DNA from: an uncultured cyanobacterium
GTDB taxonomy: Bacteria; Cyanobacteriota; Cyanobacteriia; Cyanobacteriales; FACHB-T130
Direction of reading: 5' to 3'
NCBI GenBank assembly: GCA_936920195.1
Contig: CAKZHE010000067.1
Location: 1 to 40,175 of the forward strand
DNA: 40,175 bases
The notes beneath the pieces were generated by a model. It searched no databases, was not told the origin of the DNA, and saw only the letters and a program-made list of their open reading frames with translations. The position numbers and the translations under genes are program-made. Positions 16,200-26,729 of this stretch are shown one piece after another. Numbering within the stretch: position 1 is the first letter of the stretch; the number at the start of each line of letters is the position of its first letter.

Positions 16200-17738
16200 T
16201 TATATTTGACTTGATTGCGTTCCTAAAATTGTATTGCCCCCAATGATTGTACCAGAATCGTTTCTCCGACAAATTTGCAAGACATTGGCAGTGGCAACGG
16301 CAGCTAAATCAAAGCTTTGATTAACTATCTGATAAGTTACTGGATGTTGATTAATATTCATAGTAACTTGAACGCTGACTTTTCCAGTTACTCTGACATT
16401 GTTAAGATTTTTAACTGTCACCTGCAATCCATCTAAGGTTTGTAAAAATTGTTGATAGTCTAACTGGCGTTTAATTCTGATTCGATTATTTTCAATGATG
16501 GTTTCTGGGGTTAATAAATAAAAGTCGGAAAAATCGTCTTGCAACCGAACAGCGATTTTATTGCTTAAGTCTACTGTCACTGTTGCAGGTTGACTAATTT
16601 CCACAATTACCTCAAGTTGTAATTTTTGAGTTGCGGGAGAATCAAACAGGGTGAAATTGTAGGGGGATGTCCAAATATATTTGGTGATTTGCATCCCGGA
16701 AGATTGAAGAATAGTATTGCCTTCCACAATCTTTTTAGCATTGTCTTGCTGACAAATTTTCAGCACAGGTAATAAGTTTAACGGCTGTTCTAGCAGAGTA
16801 TTACTAGACAGCACTTGATTTAGATTGAAATATAGCTTAACTTTTAAAGTGCCAGTAAACAGGTTATCTGTGCGATTGGATAATTTAATATTGAATCCAG
16901 TTAAATTATCGAGAAACTGCTGATAGGCGATCTTCAGTTTGACATAAAAAGCTTGATTGTCGGTGCTAGTAGTTGGTGCGTATGGAGTAATGGCGGTAGA
17001 ATTTCCTTGAATTTGCACAATTAACTGTTTGGCTAAAGTTGAAATTTGACTAGCATTATTCGGCGTAATAGCTACTTCTAGAATTAATTCCTGAGTTTGG
17101 GGATTGTCAAATAATTTAAAAGGATAAACGAATTGCGATCGCTGGGTTATCTCCATCGTTGGTACAAGAATTTTGAGCGCATAATAGGTATGCGCTGGTT
17201 TTTCTTGATCGATGATTGCTTTGGCAATTTTAGCCTGTCGCCAATACTTTTCTGGATCGCGATCGTTTAAAGTTAATTGAACTTGAAAGTAATTGGGAAA
17301 ATCATCAAATTGATCGAATACTTCTACTTTGTCGCCAAATCCCGCATTAATTAAATAAAGTTTTAAAACAGCAGTTAAACCCTGTTTTGTTCCCCGCCAG
17401 CGATACAATTTAACAATTTGCTGAATAAAGGCTCTTTTAACTTCGACGCTCCAATCATCGCGCAAACTTAAGGCTACCCAACCTGCCAACCAAGATAAAA
17501 ATGTTTCTGGGGTTTCCTGGGGATTAAAATAGAGATAAAGTCGATCGATAATTTCTTCTAATCCCGGTGGATTGACACTATCCCCAGTAATAATTTTGTC
17601 ATCGTTAGGCAGATCTGCTAGTCCACTGAGGATTTTTTCAAACGCTAGTAGAAACTGCCCTACAAACTCTTGCTCTTGAAGGTTTGCAGGTAAATATTGT
17701 AGATAGTTACTGACTAATTCAGACTTCTTTGCGTTCAT
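16200..17738 (-). CDS. CIS baseplate protein, P2 gpI-like, with duplicated C-terminal beta domain
   Basis: The likely start is the ATG at 17738 (512 aa); a TTG two codons earlier is also possible. It overlaps the 3' end of the upstream baseplate gene by 20 nt. Residues about 1-195 match the phage tail protein I / TIGR02242 group: [39 protein letters not shown]. The remaining ~310 residues hold two copies of a beta domain, each with a YQQFL...L.G/TGxxxV pattern and ending in a C-x-x-D-x...GNTIL element. The family links fibres to the baseplate, consistent with the fibre gene lying immediately downstream. Confidence 0.85.
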   Translation of the reverse strand: MNAKKSELVSNYLQYLPANLQEQEFVGQFLLAFEKILSGLADLPNDDKIITGDSVNPPGLEEIIDRLYLYFNPQETPETFLSWLAGWVALSLRDDWSVEVKRAFIQQIVKLYRWRGTKQGLTAVLKLYLINAGFGDKVEVFDQFDDFPNYFQVQLTLNDRDPEKYWRQAKIAKAIIDQEKPAHTYYALKILVPTMEITQRSQFVYPFKLFDNPQTQELILEVAITPNNASQISTLAKQLIVQIQGNSTAITPYAPTTSTDNQAFYVKLKIAYQQFLDNLTGFNIKLSNRTDNLFTGTLKVKLYFNLNQVLSSNTLLEQPLNLLPVLKICQQDNAKKIVEGNTILQSSGMQITKYIWTSPYNFTLFDSPATQKLQLEVIVEISQPATVTVDLSNKIAVRLQDDFSDFYLLTPETIIENNRIRIKRQLDYQQFLQTLDGLQVTVKNLNNVRVTGKVSVQVTMNINQHPVTYQIVNQSFDLAAVATANVLQICRRNDSGTIIGGNTILGTQSSQI

Positions 17739-18654
17739 TACCAATTTGTACCACTATCGTAAATTGACTTTGATTGAGATCTAGTGCTATTAACTGATTT
17801 GGAGCCAAATTAATTTGGGCGACTGAATTATTTTGGTCTTGTTTAAGTACCAGTTGTTCCACATAATCTACTCCTTCTAAGTTATCCAGTAATTGATATA
17901 GTTCCGACAAATAAACGCCTCGACCAAAAGGATAACCTTTTCCCTGCCAATATTGACCAGATTCGAGCGGATTGAAAAAATTCTTTACTTGGTTTTGGGC
18001 TGTTTCTTTAACATTTTCGGCTTTTGCACCTTCTTCCAGAATTAACTGCGCTTCTAGAATAATTGGGATATATTCTGGTTCAACAATATGAAGACGGGTA
18101 GTTAATAATTTTCGTTCCTCAAGAAATTTCAATAGATCTTGATAAGAGTTGTTACCATTATTATCGGTGGGAACAACTACTAAACTAATATGACCTTTGG
18201 CAAAGGTTTGAGCATCAAATTTTTCTAGGTTACGTTGGGGCAAACATTTGATTCTGGCAATTTTGGAAATATTAGTTTGATTCCAATCTTCAATTACCAG
18301 TTTTTCATAATCTTCACCAGTAACAGCCCGATAGGTTGATCGCAGTTCTAATAGAGTTTTCCTAATTTCAGATTGTAATTGTTTTTGTTGTTCTGCGGGT
18401 GAAACATTGATCGGCAAAGTCCATTCTGAGCCTTTCAATAAACTAAGAAAGCTGGCATAATTTTGATCGGGAACTTGGTTGACTCGATACAGAGTCATTT
18501 CTGTCAACCAGGCTAACAATTCAATTAGGATAATTCCGGTATCTGTGGGATTATGATCTGTCCATTCAGGATATTCGGCTGGAATCAGAGAAATGGCTTC
18601 TGCTACTAAATCATTATAAGTGCGATCGTCCAGATTTGGTAAAGGCAATGTCAT
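17719..18654 (-). CDS. CIS baseplate wedge protein, baseplate J-like (Pvc12-type)
   Basis: The 311-aa protein starts with [49 protein letters not shown], the signature of the shorter eCIS baseplate wedge component. A central [13 protein letters not shown] and a C-terminal Lys/Gly-rich [29 protein letters not shown] match gp47/J-like wedge folds. Its ATG (18654-18652) overlaps the stop of the 1131-aa gene in a TAATG arrangement, so the two are translationally coupled. Both paralogous baseplate genes share the N-terminal D.R.YdDlV.E motif and should form heterotypic wedges. Confidence 0.87.
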   Translation of the reverse strand: MTLPLPNLDDRTYNDLVAEAISLIPAEYPEWTDHNPTDTGIILIELLAWLTEMTLYRVNQVPDQNYASFLSLLKGSEWTLPINVSPAEQQKQLQSEIRKTLLELRSTYRAVTGEDYEKLVIEDWNQTNISKIARIKCLPQRNLEKFDAQTFAKGHISLVVVPTDNNGNNSYQDLLKFLEERKLLTTRLHIVEPEYIPIILEAQLILEEGAKAENVKETAQNQVKNFFNPLESGQYWQGKGYPFGRGVYLSELYQLLDNLEGVDYVEQLVLKQDQNNSVAQINLAPNQLIALDLNQSQFTIVVQIGNERKEV

Positions 18655-21600
18655 TAATTTTGTCCTCCCGTCGATGTAATATTAATGGTATGAACGCCAG
18701 AAAAAATTAAAGTGTCAGCCGATAAGATGGCAGTGGTGGGATCTGGAGAAATTGTTAAAGTATCGACGCGATCGACTCCAGAAATTGATTGAATCAAGGC
18801 ATATAAATCTGATTTTTGGGGATAGCGTCCAAATCGCCAACCTGTGCCTTTTCCTCCGGTTAAGGGGTGAAGAAAAGCTTCTAAACGTTGATTGATAGTA
18901 TTTCTAAGTAAATCTATTCCTTGCCAAGAAGCAGGGGTAATGGCAGCAGTGACAATTACTTCCTGCCATTCGGGAGATGTGGCGATGAAGTTGAGGGTAA
19001 CTTCGCAGCGATCGCGAATATATGCTTCTACTTCTTCTAATAAGGTTAAACTAGGAATTGGTTGGCGATCTTTACTGTTTGGTAAGACAATTAATTTCAC
19101 TTGTCCGCCAAAATCATTAACTTGGTTAATCATTTGTTCAAAATTGGCTCTTTCGGTAGGATTGGCGATATGAGCGAGTTTGCTGGTTAAATTATCTTGA
19201 AAAGAAATTCCTGGTTGCGCCGGATCTAACCAAAATTTTTCATCGAAGGCACTAAAATGGGAAGCGATTAAATCTGGGGTAATTAATTTGACTCTAGCAA
19301 CATCGGTAGAAGCTTCAGATGCTAAATCTTCAATGTCTGCCAAGGTAACAGCGCGGTGGCGATGGCGTAATTGTTTGGGAACTCGTTGTTGCAATCGCTC
19401 TAAATTTTCTTGTGCCGAGCCTCCACTGGCAGGTTCTAAATTAATTACTCGATCGATGTAAGGCACAGTGGTTTTTAATTCGCTAATAGTTTGCGCGGCA
19501 ATATTCCCGCGACTGCCGCCGCCAGTGCGATAATTAGATAGCCGAATATTATTAATCCCTCTGGGGGGAGCCATGCCCATTTGTCCATTGCCAAAGGAAA
19601 TTTTGCCAGTTAAATGATCTAAAATATAATGGCGATCGCTCGCATCAGAACTATAAAAATCTGGCACTTCTTGCCAAGTTACCCAATCCTCGGTAATTTG
19701 TCCTTCTTGCACTTGCAATTCCTGTCCAATTAATACTGGGGAATAACTGGTATAAAAAACTTGATTGGGTTCATTATTACTAGAACCTAAACTTTCTCCC
19801 CGCAAAGTAGTTGCTTGAATTGCCCAAGTAGTATTGGTTAAAATTCGTTGCAGGCGGGGTTGAACTCGAAAATCTCCTCCCTGCCAGCGCACTCGCAACC
19901 AATATAATTTTTGTCCAAATATTTCCACAGGCAGGAAATCTACCGGAGCAATAAATTGAATTAAACCCCGTTGCGAAAATCCTTTCGTTTCATCCTGGAT
20001 ACCTAAAAATTGCCAGCCAAGGGGACTAAAATATTCCCAAAATAGTTGAGGTTGATGGCTAAAAACTTCCTCTGATAGTTCGCTGGATAGCGGCGGCGCA
20101 ACTTTGATATAAAGAGTTACGGTTTTGTTACTAAAAGAGCCATCAAATCCTAGATAAAAGCTGGGATTTTGATCTGCTGTCGGAATAAAGGGGTAAAAAT
20201 AACGATTGATTAAACTATTTTCAGGATAGTTACTGTTGATTTTGCTGACTAAGCTGACTTGATTGCTACTAGGGTTAATTGTGGCAATTTGATAGTTTTC
20301 TGCCCCCAAAGTTAAAAATTCCCCCACAGCTAAGTTTTGGGTATCAGTCAGTTTCAGTAATTTATCGCCAATGGCAGCTTTGGTTTTTAAGCTGGTGGTG
20401 ACTAATTGACTTTGAAAATAGGTGCAATCATTATAGGCGGTATAAACGGCACTTTCCTGAATGGTGAAGTTATAACTTAGAGTTAAAGATTTGATGGCGG
20501 GAGAATCATAAGTAGCGGGTATGGTTTCAACGATAATTGATTTTCGCAAAATTCGAGTACCAATTCCTAAGTTATCATTGAGAATGGCGCTATCGAGGAT
20601 AAGTTTATTGCCAGTTTGAATATCAGTAATTTTATGTTCTTCGGGAAACCCGCCTGTATTCGGTTGCAAGCGAATCGAATCGCCTTTTGTCAGCAGATCA
20701 ATATTATCAACAGTAATTATTGTACTGCCTTTGGCAACGGCAACGGTTAAAAGTGCCACATCATTATAAATAGGGTATTGACGTTGTTGAGCGCTTTTCC
20801 CATAAAATCCTTGGGTAATTCGAGCGCGAATCCAGTAGCAAGTTTCTCCATCCACGGTACTTAGGGATGGTAGTGGTTGAGGTAACTGAAATTTAGCTTG
20901 TTGGGATATTTCGGCTGTTTCAGTAAATTTAATTGCCGAGGAATTTTCTACCCAGTTGATTGCTTGCCATTGTTCATCGTTGCCAATTTCCCAAGTAATT
21001 TGTAAGTTGGCAGCCTCAATATTAATCGGTTGATGGCTGAAGTTAAAATTGAGCGTCACAATCCCATTTGGTTTGACAAAATCTCGATTCAAAGCGATAT
21101 AAAATGTATTGTATAGTTGGGATTGTTCGCCAAAGGGATAAAATTCTTGGCTGAGATCTAAGGGAGCGGAATTAAATAAACAAATTTCTGGTATTAAGTT
21201 AGTTTGATTGATGGTTGTGCGACTTTGAATTTGACTAATTGTAACTAAATTAGCAGGTAGAGAGTTTAACCGAGCCTGCAACCATTTTCCGGTTTGTCCA
21301 TTAACTTCACTGGCTGCTGGAATAGTCAAATTATTAAAAGTTAAAATCCATTGATTCTGATTGGTAGTTGAATTGGGATTTGGCAGATTTTGCCATTGAG
21401 AACCATCCCAATAGTACCAAGTCAAAGATAATTGCGCGGCATTTTGAGGATTGTTGGTATCAATAGTTAGGGTTAAGGTGGATAAACTGGGTAAATTAAA
21501 AGTTTCTGGACAAGTAATATATAGATGATGTGCGATAGGGCGATCGCCTGTAAATACCAAGCAGGATTTTCCCTCATTTTCCGTCACAATGGAAGTGCGA

Positions 21601-22049
21601 TCGCTGTATAAATTTCGCTCCGGCTCCCGCACAAACACGGCTTTTAATTGCGTTGTAGTTACTACCAATTCCCGATCGGTTTCAAAAATAATTTCTTCTG
21701 TTTCTCCTTCTGTTGGCGGTGCAGATACTTGGGTATAGGCAGGCACTAAACCATCCACAGGACTCCCTTCTGCCAAATAAAAAGTTAATGGAACTTTGGC
21801 GGGATGGGGGGGAATTAATTTGCCGCCGATTAAATCTAAGAAGGCTAAAAAGTTTTTTTCTGGAACTTGATTGAGGCGATCGCTGACAATTTTCGCCATC
21901 CTGCCAAAGATGCGAATTAACGCTTTCCCGGCATCAGGTTTGCCATCGCTAGCTGGAGTCCACGCGGTATAATCTTGCGCGAACTTTGTAGTTTGCTCAA
22001 CGATATCATCATAGCTGCGGCAATCAATTTTAGGTGGCAAAGAAGTCAT
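18654..22049 (-). CDS. CIS large baseplate assembly protein, TIGR02243-like (Pvc11-type)
   Basis: The 1131-aa protein is the largest in the locus. It opens with [28 protein letters not shown] and [35 protein letters not shown], the N-terminal signature of putative phage/eCIS baseplate assembly proteins. A long middle of beta domains follows. The J-like C-terminus has [42 protein letters not shown] and [26 protein letters not shown]. It should form the wedge ring around hub and spike. The 28-nt gap to the gp25 gene and the coupled stop/start with the next gene place it in one transcript with them. Confidence 0.92.
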   Translation of the reverse strand: MTSLPPKIDCRSYDDIVEQTTKFAQDYTAWTPASDGKPDAGKALIRIFGRMAKIVSDRLNQVPEKNFLAFLDLIGGKLIPPHPAKVPLTFYLAEGSPVDGLVPAYTQVSAPPTEGETEEIIFETDRELVVTTTQLKAVFVREPERNLYSDRTSIVTENEGKSCLVFTGDRPIAHHLYITCPETFNLPSLSTLTLTIDTNNPQNAAQLSLTWYYWDGSQWQNLPNPNSTTNQNQWILTFNNLTIPAASEVNGQTGKWLQARLNSLPANLVTISQIQSRTTINQTNLIPEICLFNSAPLDLSQEFYPFGEQSQLYNTFYIALNRDFVKPNGIVTLNFNFSHQPINIEAANLQITWEIGNDEQWQAINWVENSSAIKFTETAEISQQAKFQLPQPLPSLSTVDGETCYWIRARITQGFYGKSAQQRQYPIYNDVALLTVAVAKGSTIITVDNIDLLTKGDSIRLQPNTGGFPEEHKITDIQTGNKLILDSAILNDNLGIGTRILRKSIIVETIPATYDSPAIKSLTLSYNFTIQESAVYTAYNDCTYFQSQLVTTSLKTKAAIGDKLLKLTDTQNLAVGEFLTLGAENYQIATINPSSNQVSLVSKINSNYPENSLINRYFYPFIPTADQNPSFYLGFDGSFSNKTVTLYIKVAPPLSSELSEEVFSHQPQLFWEYFSPLGWQFLGIQDETKGFSQRGLIQFIAPVDFLPVEIFGQKLYWLRVRWQGGDFRVQPRLQRILTNTTWAIQATTLRGESLGSSNNEPNQVFYTSYSPVLIGQELQVQEGQITEDWVTWQEVPDFYSSDASDRHYILDHLTGKISFGNGQMGMAPPRGINNIRLSNYRTGGGSRGNIAAQTISELKTTVPYIDRVINLEPASGGSAQENLERLQQRVPKQLRHRHRAVTLADIEDLASEASTDVARVKLITPDLIASHFSAFDEKFWLDPAQPGISFQDNLTSKLAHIANPTERANFEQMINQVNDFGGQVKLIVLPNSKDRQPIPSLTLLEEVEAYIRDRCEVTLNFIATSPEWQEVIVTAAITPASWQGIDLLRNTINQRLEAFLHPLTGGKGTGWRFGRYPQKSDLYALIQSISGVDRVDTLTISPDPTTAILSADTLIFSGVHTINITSTGGQN

Positions 22050-22077
22050 AAATTTCAGGATTTGGGGATAATTTTAG

Positions 22078-22464
22078 CTACTGCAAATAAAAAGGATAAA
22101 CCAAGTTAAAATTGTTATTGGTAGTGCGAATTTGATAATTTATCTGAATGAAGATAACATTTGGTTGACTGCGATCGCCAACTGTATCCACATCTAAAAC
22201 ATCAATTCGAGGTTCCCATTCAACTAAAGCATCTCGGACATCGCTAACAATTTGTCCTACAGTTCCTGGGGTATTGGGAGCAAACACGCGATCGTGAATG
22301 CTACAACCAAAATTAGGACGCATTACTCGTTCGCCTTTAGCGGTACTGAGAATAGTTAAAATTGATTGTCTCACCGTATTTTCATATTTTGTCATCTGAA
22401 TCTGACCATTTTCATCCAGTTGCACCGGATTTGTCCAACCCACTCCTAAAAAATCAATATCCAT
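22078..22464 (-). CDS. CIS baseplate wedge protein, GPW/gp25 family (Pvc9-type)
   Basis: The 128-aa protein has MDIDFLGVGWTNPVQL, then RQSILTILSTAKGERVMRPNFGC and VFAPNTPGTVGQIVSDVRDALVEWEPRIDV, the gp25 hallmark (lysozyme-like wedge protein without the catalytic site). It tethers baseplate and sheath initiation. I choose the ATG at 22464 because it overlaps the spike gene stop as TGATG and has GGAGG seven bases ahead; a GTG one codon earlier is also open. Confidence 0.93.
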   Translation of the reverse strand: MDIDFLGVGWTNPVQLDENGQIQMTKYENTVRQSILTILSTAKGERVMRPNFGCSIHDRVFAPNTPGTVGQIVSDVRDALVEWEPRIDVLDVDTVGDRSQPNVIFIQINYQIRTTNNNFNLVYPFYLQ

Positions 22465-23171
22465 CACATCACCTCCACCGAAGTATCATTAATTTTTACT
22501 CCCTTGGCACATTTAATCCCTAAACCAGTTGAGGCTTCCAGTTGATATTTAGCTTGAGTTTTAATTGTGCAATCAGATTTGGCTTCCAATTGGTACTTGG
22601 CTTTGGTTTTAATCGATAAACTTTGGCATTCAATGGCAATATCGCCATCGCTACTTTTGAAACTAATATTTCCTTTGGCAGCAATGGTTAAATCTTTCTC
22701 AGAAGTGATATTGATGGTATTATCTTGGGAGTTAATCAGAATTTGATTTTTGCCAGTTTTGTCTTGAATAATAATTTTTTCTTCGCCATTTGTATCATCC
22801 AAAGTGATTTTGTGACCGCTCCGAGATTGGATAGTACGAATGTTATTTTTACCATCTTTGTTTTTTTCGGGAGGTAGATCTTGACCATTCCATAAAGCAC
22901 CTAAAATATAGGGAAAAGCCATATCTCCCTGTTCAAAAGCAACTAAGACCTCATCGTTAATTTCGGGTAAAAAATAGAACCCACGCTCTTTTCCTGCCAT
23001 CGGAGTTAATAATCTTGCCCAAGGACTTTCATCTTCTTCTGATAACCAAGGGAATTTGACTTTAATGCGCCCTAAATTTTCAGGATCGTTGTTGTTGGTA
23101 ACTATCCCAATAGTCACACCGTAAAACTTACTATCATTATCTTGAGGCATCAATAAATTTAGTCCCATCAT
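22464..23171 (-). CDS. CIS central spike, gpV/VgrG OB-fold type (Pvc8 C-part)
   Basis: The 235-aa protein has the gp5/gpV OB fold: FYGVTIGIVTNNNDPENLGRIKVKFPWL, WARLLTPMAGKERGFYFLPEINDEVLVAFEQGD, and YILGALWNG. This is followed by KNNIRTIQSRSGHKITLDD and a C-terminal repetitive beta-helix needle (IAAKGNISFKSSDGDIAIECQSL...). It forms the trimer that carries the PAAR-like tip. Its ATG overlaps the hub stop codon by 4 nt (ATGA) with GGAGG upstream. In Photorhabdus PVC the hub and spike are one polypeptide; here they are two genes. Confidence 0.92.
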   Translation of the reverse strand: MMGLNLLMPQDNDSKFYGVTIGIVTNNNDPENLGRIKVKFPWLSEEDESPWARLLTPMAGKERGFYFLPEINDEVLVAFEQGDMAFPYILGALWNGQDLPPEKNKDGKNNIRTIQSRSGHKITLDDTNGEEKIIIQDKTGKNQILINSQDNTINITSEKDLTIAAKGNISFKSSDGDIAIECQSLSIKTKAKYQLEAKSDCTIKTQAKYQLEASTGLGIKCAKGVKINDTSVEVM

Positions 23172-24235
23172 GTGGCATTCCTCCTGGCAGTAAATGAAGT
23201 TTGATATCCTTGTTCTGGGGAATAGGTATGTTCAGTAGTATTTACATAATAAAGGCCGCTAAACCTTTTGCCAACTCCGATAATTTTAACTACTTTTCCG
23301 GCGCGTAAATCAGCTATACCCTGACAATTTCCTTCGGCAGTAATATAGGCAATTCCCAAATCTTGAAATTTTCCTAATGCTATTTGATCGGCTTCTGCTT
23401 TACTTGACACAGGTCGATCGACTATAGTGTTAGTAGATTCTCCAAAAGTTTGAACTATTTGAGATCCAGTTTTTGTTCCTGCCATTTTGCTGCTTTCTTT
23501 TCCCGCTCCTGCTTGACTGATAACTGTTTTTTTATCCTTGGGAATCCACCCCCGCACCTCTACTTGTTCGACTTGAGCCAAGCTACTTAACCGAGGAAAA
23601 AACTCTAGTAAATTTTTTCCATAAGTTAGATCTAAAATCTGGCTTTGGTCATTTTGATGGGGACGAAAATATAAATCTTTACCTTCTATGGCGACTTCAT
23701 AACCAATGCGATCGCCGCGAGTTTTTAAAAACTCCCAATCGGTTTGATTGTGCTGCAAAACATACTCTAATTTTACTTTACTATCGGTAACTTTGGCAGT
23801 CAATCCTCTGGCTTGAGCAATTTGACGCGCAATATCGCTATCTTTCATTTTCAAGAATGATTTGGTTTGATGTCCCCGCAATAATCGATGACGCAAATCA
23901 TGTCCCCTAATAGTCAAAGTTGGGGTAGAACCTTGGGGAAATTCTGGTTCTAATCCGGTAATTTCTCCAAATATAACTGTTTTTAGATCTTGATCGTAGC
24001 CAATTCTAATTTCAACTTTATTCCCAATTTCAAATAAATCGCTATCTACCCAAGTCATTGCTTGGGTAATTAAATTCCAAGCATAAACTTTTAAGTTAAA
24101 CATACTTGGAGCGTCTAAATCTTCTGAGATTGATACCGAAATAAAATCAGTCTTTGTCTCCCAGGAAATAGGGATGCCATTAATGATGATTTTTGATCTG
24201 GGAATTAATGAAGAAGAGGCATTATTACTAGGCAT
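23168..24235 (-). CDS. CIS hub protein, gpD/VgrG N-domain type (Pvc8 N-part)
   Basis: The 355-aa protein matches the phage late-control gpD-like hub. Residues about 10-140 have the beta-barrel core (SKIIINGIPIS, FNLKVYAW, IEIRIGYDQDLKTVIFGEITGLEPEF, TLTIRGHDLRHRLLRG). Then DSDIARQIAQARGLTAKV and HNQTDWEFLKTRGDRIGYEV, the standard gpD/gp27 module. The C-terminus contains KAEADQIALGKF and DLRAGKVVKIIGVGKRFSGLYYVNTTEHTYSPEQGYQT, also typical. It joins the tube to the spike. A 12-nt gap separates it from the LysM adaptor gene, and it overlaps the spike gene. Confidence 0.93.
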   Translation of the reverse strand: MPSNNASSSLIPRSKIIINGIPISWETKTDFISVSISEDLDAPSMFNLKVYAWNLITQAMTWVDSDLFEIGNKVEIRIGYDQDLKTVIFGEITGLEPEFPQGSTPTLTIRGHDLRHRLLRGHQTKSFLKMKDSDIARQIAQARGLTAKVTDSKVKLEYVLQHNQTDWEFLKTRGDRIGYEVAIEGKDLYFRPHQNDQSQILDLTYGKNLLEFFPRLSSLAQVEQVEVRGWIPKDKKTVISQAGAGKESSKMAGTKTGSQIVQTFGESTNTIVDRPVSSKAEADQIALGKFQDLGIAYITAEGNCQGIADLRAGKVVKIIGVGKRFSGLYYVNTTEHTYSPEQGYQTSFTARRNAT

Positions 24236-24247
24236 AATTTATTCCCT

Positions 24248-24904
24248 CTAAATTAGATTATTAATTCGTAAAGGAGGAATAGTTAAAACCAGTCCCGGAG
24301 ATAATTTTCTGGGATTAATTAAGCGATTTTCTTGGGCAATAATCCGCCATAAACTAGGATCGCCATATTCTTCTGTAGCAATACTACTGAGAGTTTCTCC
24401 CCGCTTGACAATCCGCACTGGATCGTCAATTAAATTAGCAATTTTTTGTTTTTTAGTCGGATCGATCCATTCTTTAAATGTACAGTTGAGGGTAGCTCGC
24501 ACTGGCGTACCATCTTCCAGGAAATGAGTTAATTTCTTGGTGACAGTTTGGAGGAAACCATCGGGTAATAAGACACTATCATTATTAGTAATTCTGCCCC
24601 AAATTAGTTGACATCGAGGTGGACGTTTGGGATTAGTACCAATCCGCGATTCAGTGAGATCAAAGACTTTTCGAGTATATTTCTGAACATTTTCTGGTGG
24701 ATAACCTGTCAGACTGGTATCAAAAAACAAGTCTATACTTAAGGTGGTTAAATCTTGGGAAGCAACAGGGGTATTTTTACCATCAGTTTTCCATCCAGTT
24801 TTGATAATGGTAATTTGATTGGGATTAAATAGAACTTTGAAGATATCAGCAAAGTCTCCCGGTTGACTTTTTTCCGCTTTAATCGTCAGTTTTTCTAAAG
24901 TCAT
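24248..24904 (-). CDS. CIS tube adaptor with C-terminal LysM (Pvc7-type)
   Basis: The 218-aa protein has the CIS tube-initiator signature near its N-terminus (VLFNPNQITIIKTG, LTTLSIDLFFDTS). A LysM domain closes the protein: VKRGETLSSIATEEYGDPSLWRIIAQENRLINPRKLSPGLVLTIPPL. Pvc7-like proteins link the first tube ring to the hub; the LysM resembles that of gp53 and helps hold the baseplate. Start and stop codons overlap the upstream gene by 4 nt (ATGA), indicating translational coupling with the disordered protein. Confidence 0.93.
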   Translation of the reverse strand: MTLEKLTIKAEKSQPGDFADIFKVLFNPNQITIIKTGWKTDGKNTPVASQDLTTLSIDLFFDTSLTGYPPENVQKYTRKVFDLTESRIGTNPKRPPRCQLIWGRITNNDSVLLPDGFLQTVTKKLTHFLEDGTPVRATLNCTFKEWIDPTKKQKIANLIDDPVRIVKRGETLSSIATEEYGDPSLWRIIAQENRLINPRKLSPGLVLTIPPLRINNLI

Positions 24905-26286
24905 CTGGTTTTACCTCGGCGTTCGCTTTCAATTACTAACCGCCGCATTAGTTTGCGTTCAACTTGTACGGCGATCGCATCAATATCAACTTTAGCTGAA
25001 GCGGGTAAGCTCGAAATAGCAGTTTCGGTAGGTGGTGCGGCACTAGCAATGATTTTTGGTAGTGAGGATGGGGGTGCAATCGTCTTTTTTTCTGGCTCTA
25101 TATTCTGGTTAGTAAAACTTCTTTGGTTTGCCAGGGGTAGGGGAGAAGATTGAGCAGATTCACGGGATTTAATCGGAGTGACAATCGGTAAAGATTGGGG
25201 GAAGTAAAAAGGGCGATCGCTCTTTTCTTCTCTTGACTCATAAGAATCAACCGTTGGCATCTTAGGGAACGAAAAATTAATGAGTTGATTAGAATTCTCA
25301 AAGTCCCTCTCCCAAACTTGGGAGAGGGATTTAGGGTGAGGGCGATCGACTGGAATCGATCGAGTTATTTTCTCTCCATTTTTAACCCCAGGCAAAACAG
25401 AGTTTTCAAAGTTTATTTTAGCTTCATGCGATTGTTCATCTATTAAATTAGTCACCAATTCCTGCACTTCACCGTCAACAATGGGAGGATTCGCCCTAGG
25501 AAATTGCCTGTCAAACTCTAGTTGCTGGCTAGAAACTGATTTTTTCAAAGTAGAATTTTCGGCTTTTGGAAAAATGACAGTATTTAGGGGATTGACAACG
25601 GGAAGAGAGAAAGAAGAATTTTGAGGTTGGGATGGCACAATCGGCAGTTGTCGATCTAAATCTCGCCCAATATCTCTGGCTAATGGCATTTCTCCTTTTG
25701 GGGATAAATCATTATCCATAACCTGCGGTGAAACTACTGGCAACCCTGATTCTGGAGCAGTAAATTGATTTGTAAATGATAATTCTGTCGCTGGTTGAGG
25801 TGTAATTTCAGAAGATGCAATTTTCGCCTGCACAGGCATTTCGGTTGATAAGTTAGTAGTAACAGGCAATGGTGAAACCGTTGGCAGTGCTGATTCTTGA
25901 GTAGTAAATTGATTTGTCGATGATAGTTCTGTCGCTGCTTGAGGTGCGGTTTCAGAAGATGCCATTTTTGCTTGTAATGGCATTTCTGTTGATGTCGATA
26001 AGTTGTTAATAGTAGACTTTGGAGAAACTAAATTTTCACCCGTTGGCTGAGAAATAGGTTGAGCATAAACAATCGGAATAGACTCTGATGACTCTGTGCT
26101 AAAATTGCCCCAGCGCTGCATTTGTTGACTGAGCAAAGGCAAGCGATTTAAAAAGCGATCGCTCCTTTCAATAATCCCTTGACTAATCTCCATCTCGATC
26201 ATTCTCGGTTGTGCTAGGGGACGAATTAGCCGCCTTAACAACTGAGTATTAATCCCATCTTGCCAATTTAATCCAGAATTTGTCAT
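24901..26286 (-). CDS. Long low-complexity protein of the CIS operon, unknown role
   Basis: The 461-aa protein has an ordered basic N-terminus (LLRRLIRPLAQPRMIEMEISQGIIERSDRFLNRLPLL) and an ordered C-terminal helix (IDAIAVQVERKLMRRLVIESERRG). Between them lie about 360 Ser/Pro/Thr/Gln-rich residues predicted to be disordered. Two imperfect ~55-residue repeats contain MPLQAKMASSE and MPVQAKIASSE, each followed by ATELS.TNQFT and a P-V-V/T-SP block. I recognise no family. It is not a canonical tape measure in composition. Its place ahead of the tube adaptor, coupled to it by ATGA, suggests a structural or tube-length/adaptor job, as inference. Confidence 0.7.
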   Translation of the reverse strand: MTNSGLNWQDGINTQLLRRLIRPLAQPRMIEMEISQGIIERSDRFLNRLPLLSQQMQRWGNFSTESSESIPIVYAQPISQPTGENLVSPKSTINNLSTSTEMPLQAKMASSETAPQAATELSSTNQFTTQESALPTVSPLPVTTNLSTEMPVQAKIASSEITPQPATELSFTNQFTAPESGLPVVSPQVMDNDLSPKGEMPLARDIGRDLDRQLPIVPSQPQNSSFSLPVVNPLNTVIFPKAENSTLKKSVSSQQLEFDRQFPRANPPIVDGEVQELVTNLIDEQSHEAKINFENSVLPGVKNGEKITRSIPVDRPHPKSLSQVWERDFENSNQLINFSFPKMPTVDSYESREEKSDRPFYFPQSLPIVTPIKSRESAQSSPLPLANQRSFTNQNIEPEKKTIAPPSSLPKIIASAAPPTETAISSLPASAKVDIDAIAVQVERKLMRRLVIESERRGKTR

Positions 26287-26360
26287 TGTTTTCTTTTAGA
26301 GTAACTATATAGCAGTAGTAGGCTATTAGACCGTACCTCACCGATCGCCTCTGCATACAA

Positions 26361-26729
26361 TCACAGTGCTTCAATCCTAACGATACCTCCCTCAACATTA
26401 TCAACCTGCAATCGATATCCACGAAGTATTGCCAGTCCTAGCAGGGGTTCCGTCTCTGATTCTGCAATATCGATCGAGCGGTACTGACCATCCCAGATTA
26501 CGGTTCCAGTGTAAAAGTCAAACAGAGTTTTGCTGCCATCGCCCAAGGTCGCTATATTGGAGGTTCTCCAAGGTAATCCAAGGCGAACGATTATTTCAGA
26601 GGGCAAAGATAGGAATCCATCAAATCCAGTATCAATTACGGTGTTGATGAACTCTCGTTGCCCATTCGAGTTACTAACCGCGAGGGGAAGCGTTAATTCA
26701 TAACGAAAATTCACAACTCCATGAATCAT
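26361..26729 (-). CDS. Clan AA aspartic protease (retropepsin-like)
   Basis: The ATG at 26729 gives 122 aa and overlaps the upstream gene stop by one base (TAATG), with AAGGAT upstream. A longer frame to 26795 would overlap that gene by 67 nt and is unlikely. FINTVIDTGFDGFLSLP holds the D-T-G catalytic motif. ESETEPLLGLAILRGYRLQVDN matches the hydrophobic-hydrophobic-Gly element of single-domain retropepsin-like proteases. Such genes are common in cyanobacteria, often with a short upstream partner, as here. Substrate unknown. Confidence 0.85.
   Translation of the reverse strand: MIHGVVNFRYELTLPLAVSNSNGQREFINTVIDTGFDGFLSLPSEIIVRLGLPWRTSNIATLGDGSKTLFDFYTGTVIWDGQYRSIDIAESETEPLLGLAILRGYRLQVDNVEGGIVRIEAL

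Noticed and set aside
16177-16272. Extended N-terminus for the fibre protein (32 extra residues)
   Set aside because: It would overlap the preceding gene and has no ribosome site, whereas AAGGAGT precedes the ATG at 16176.
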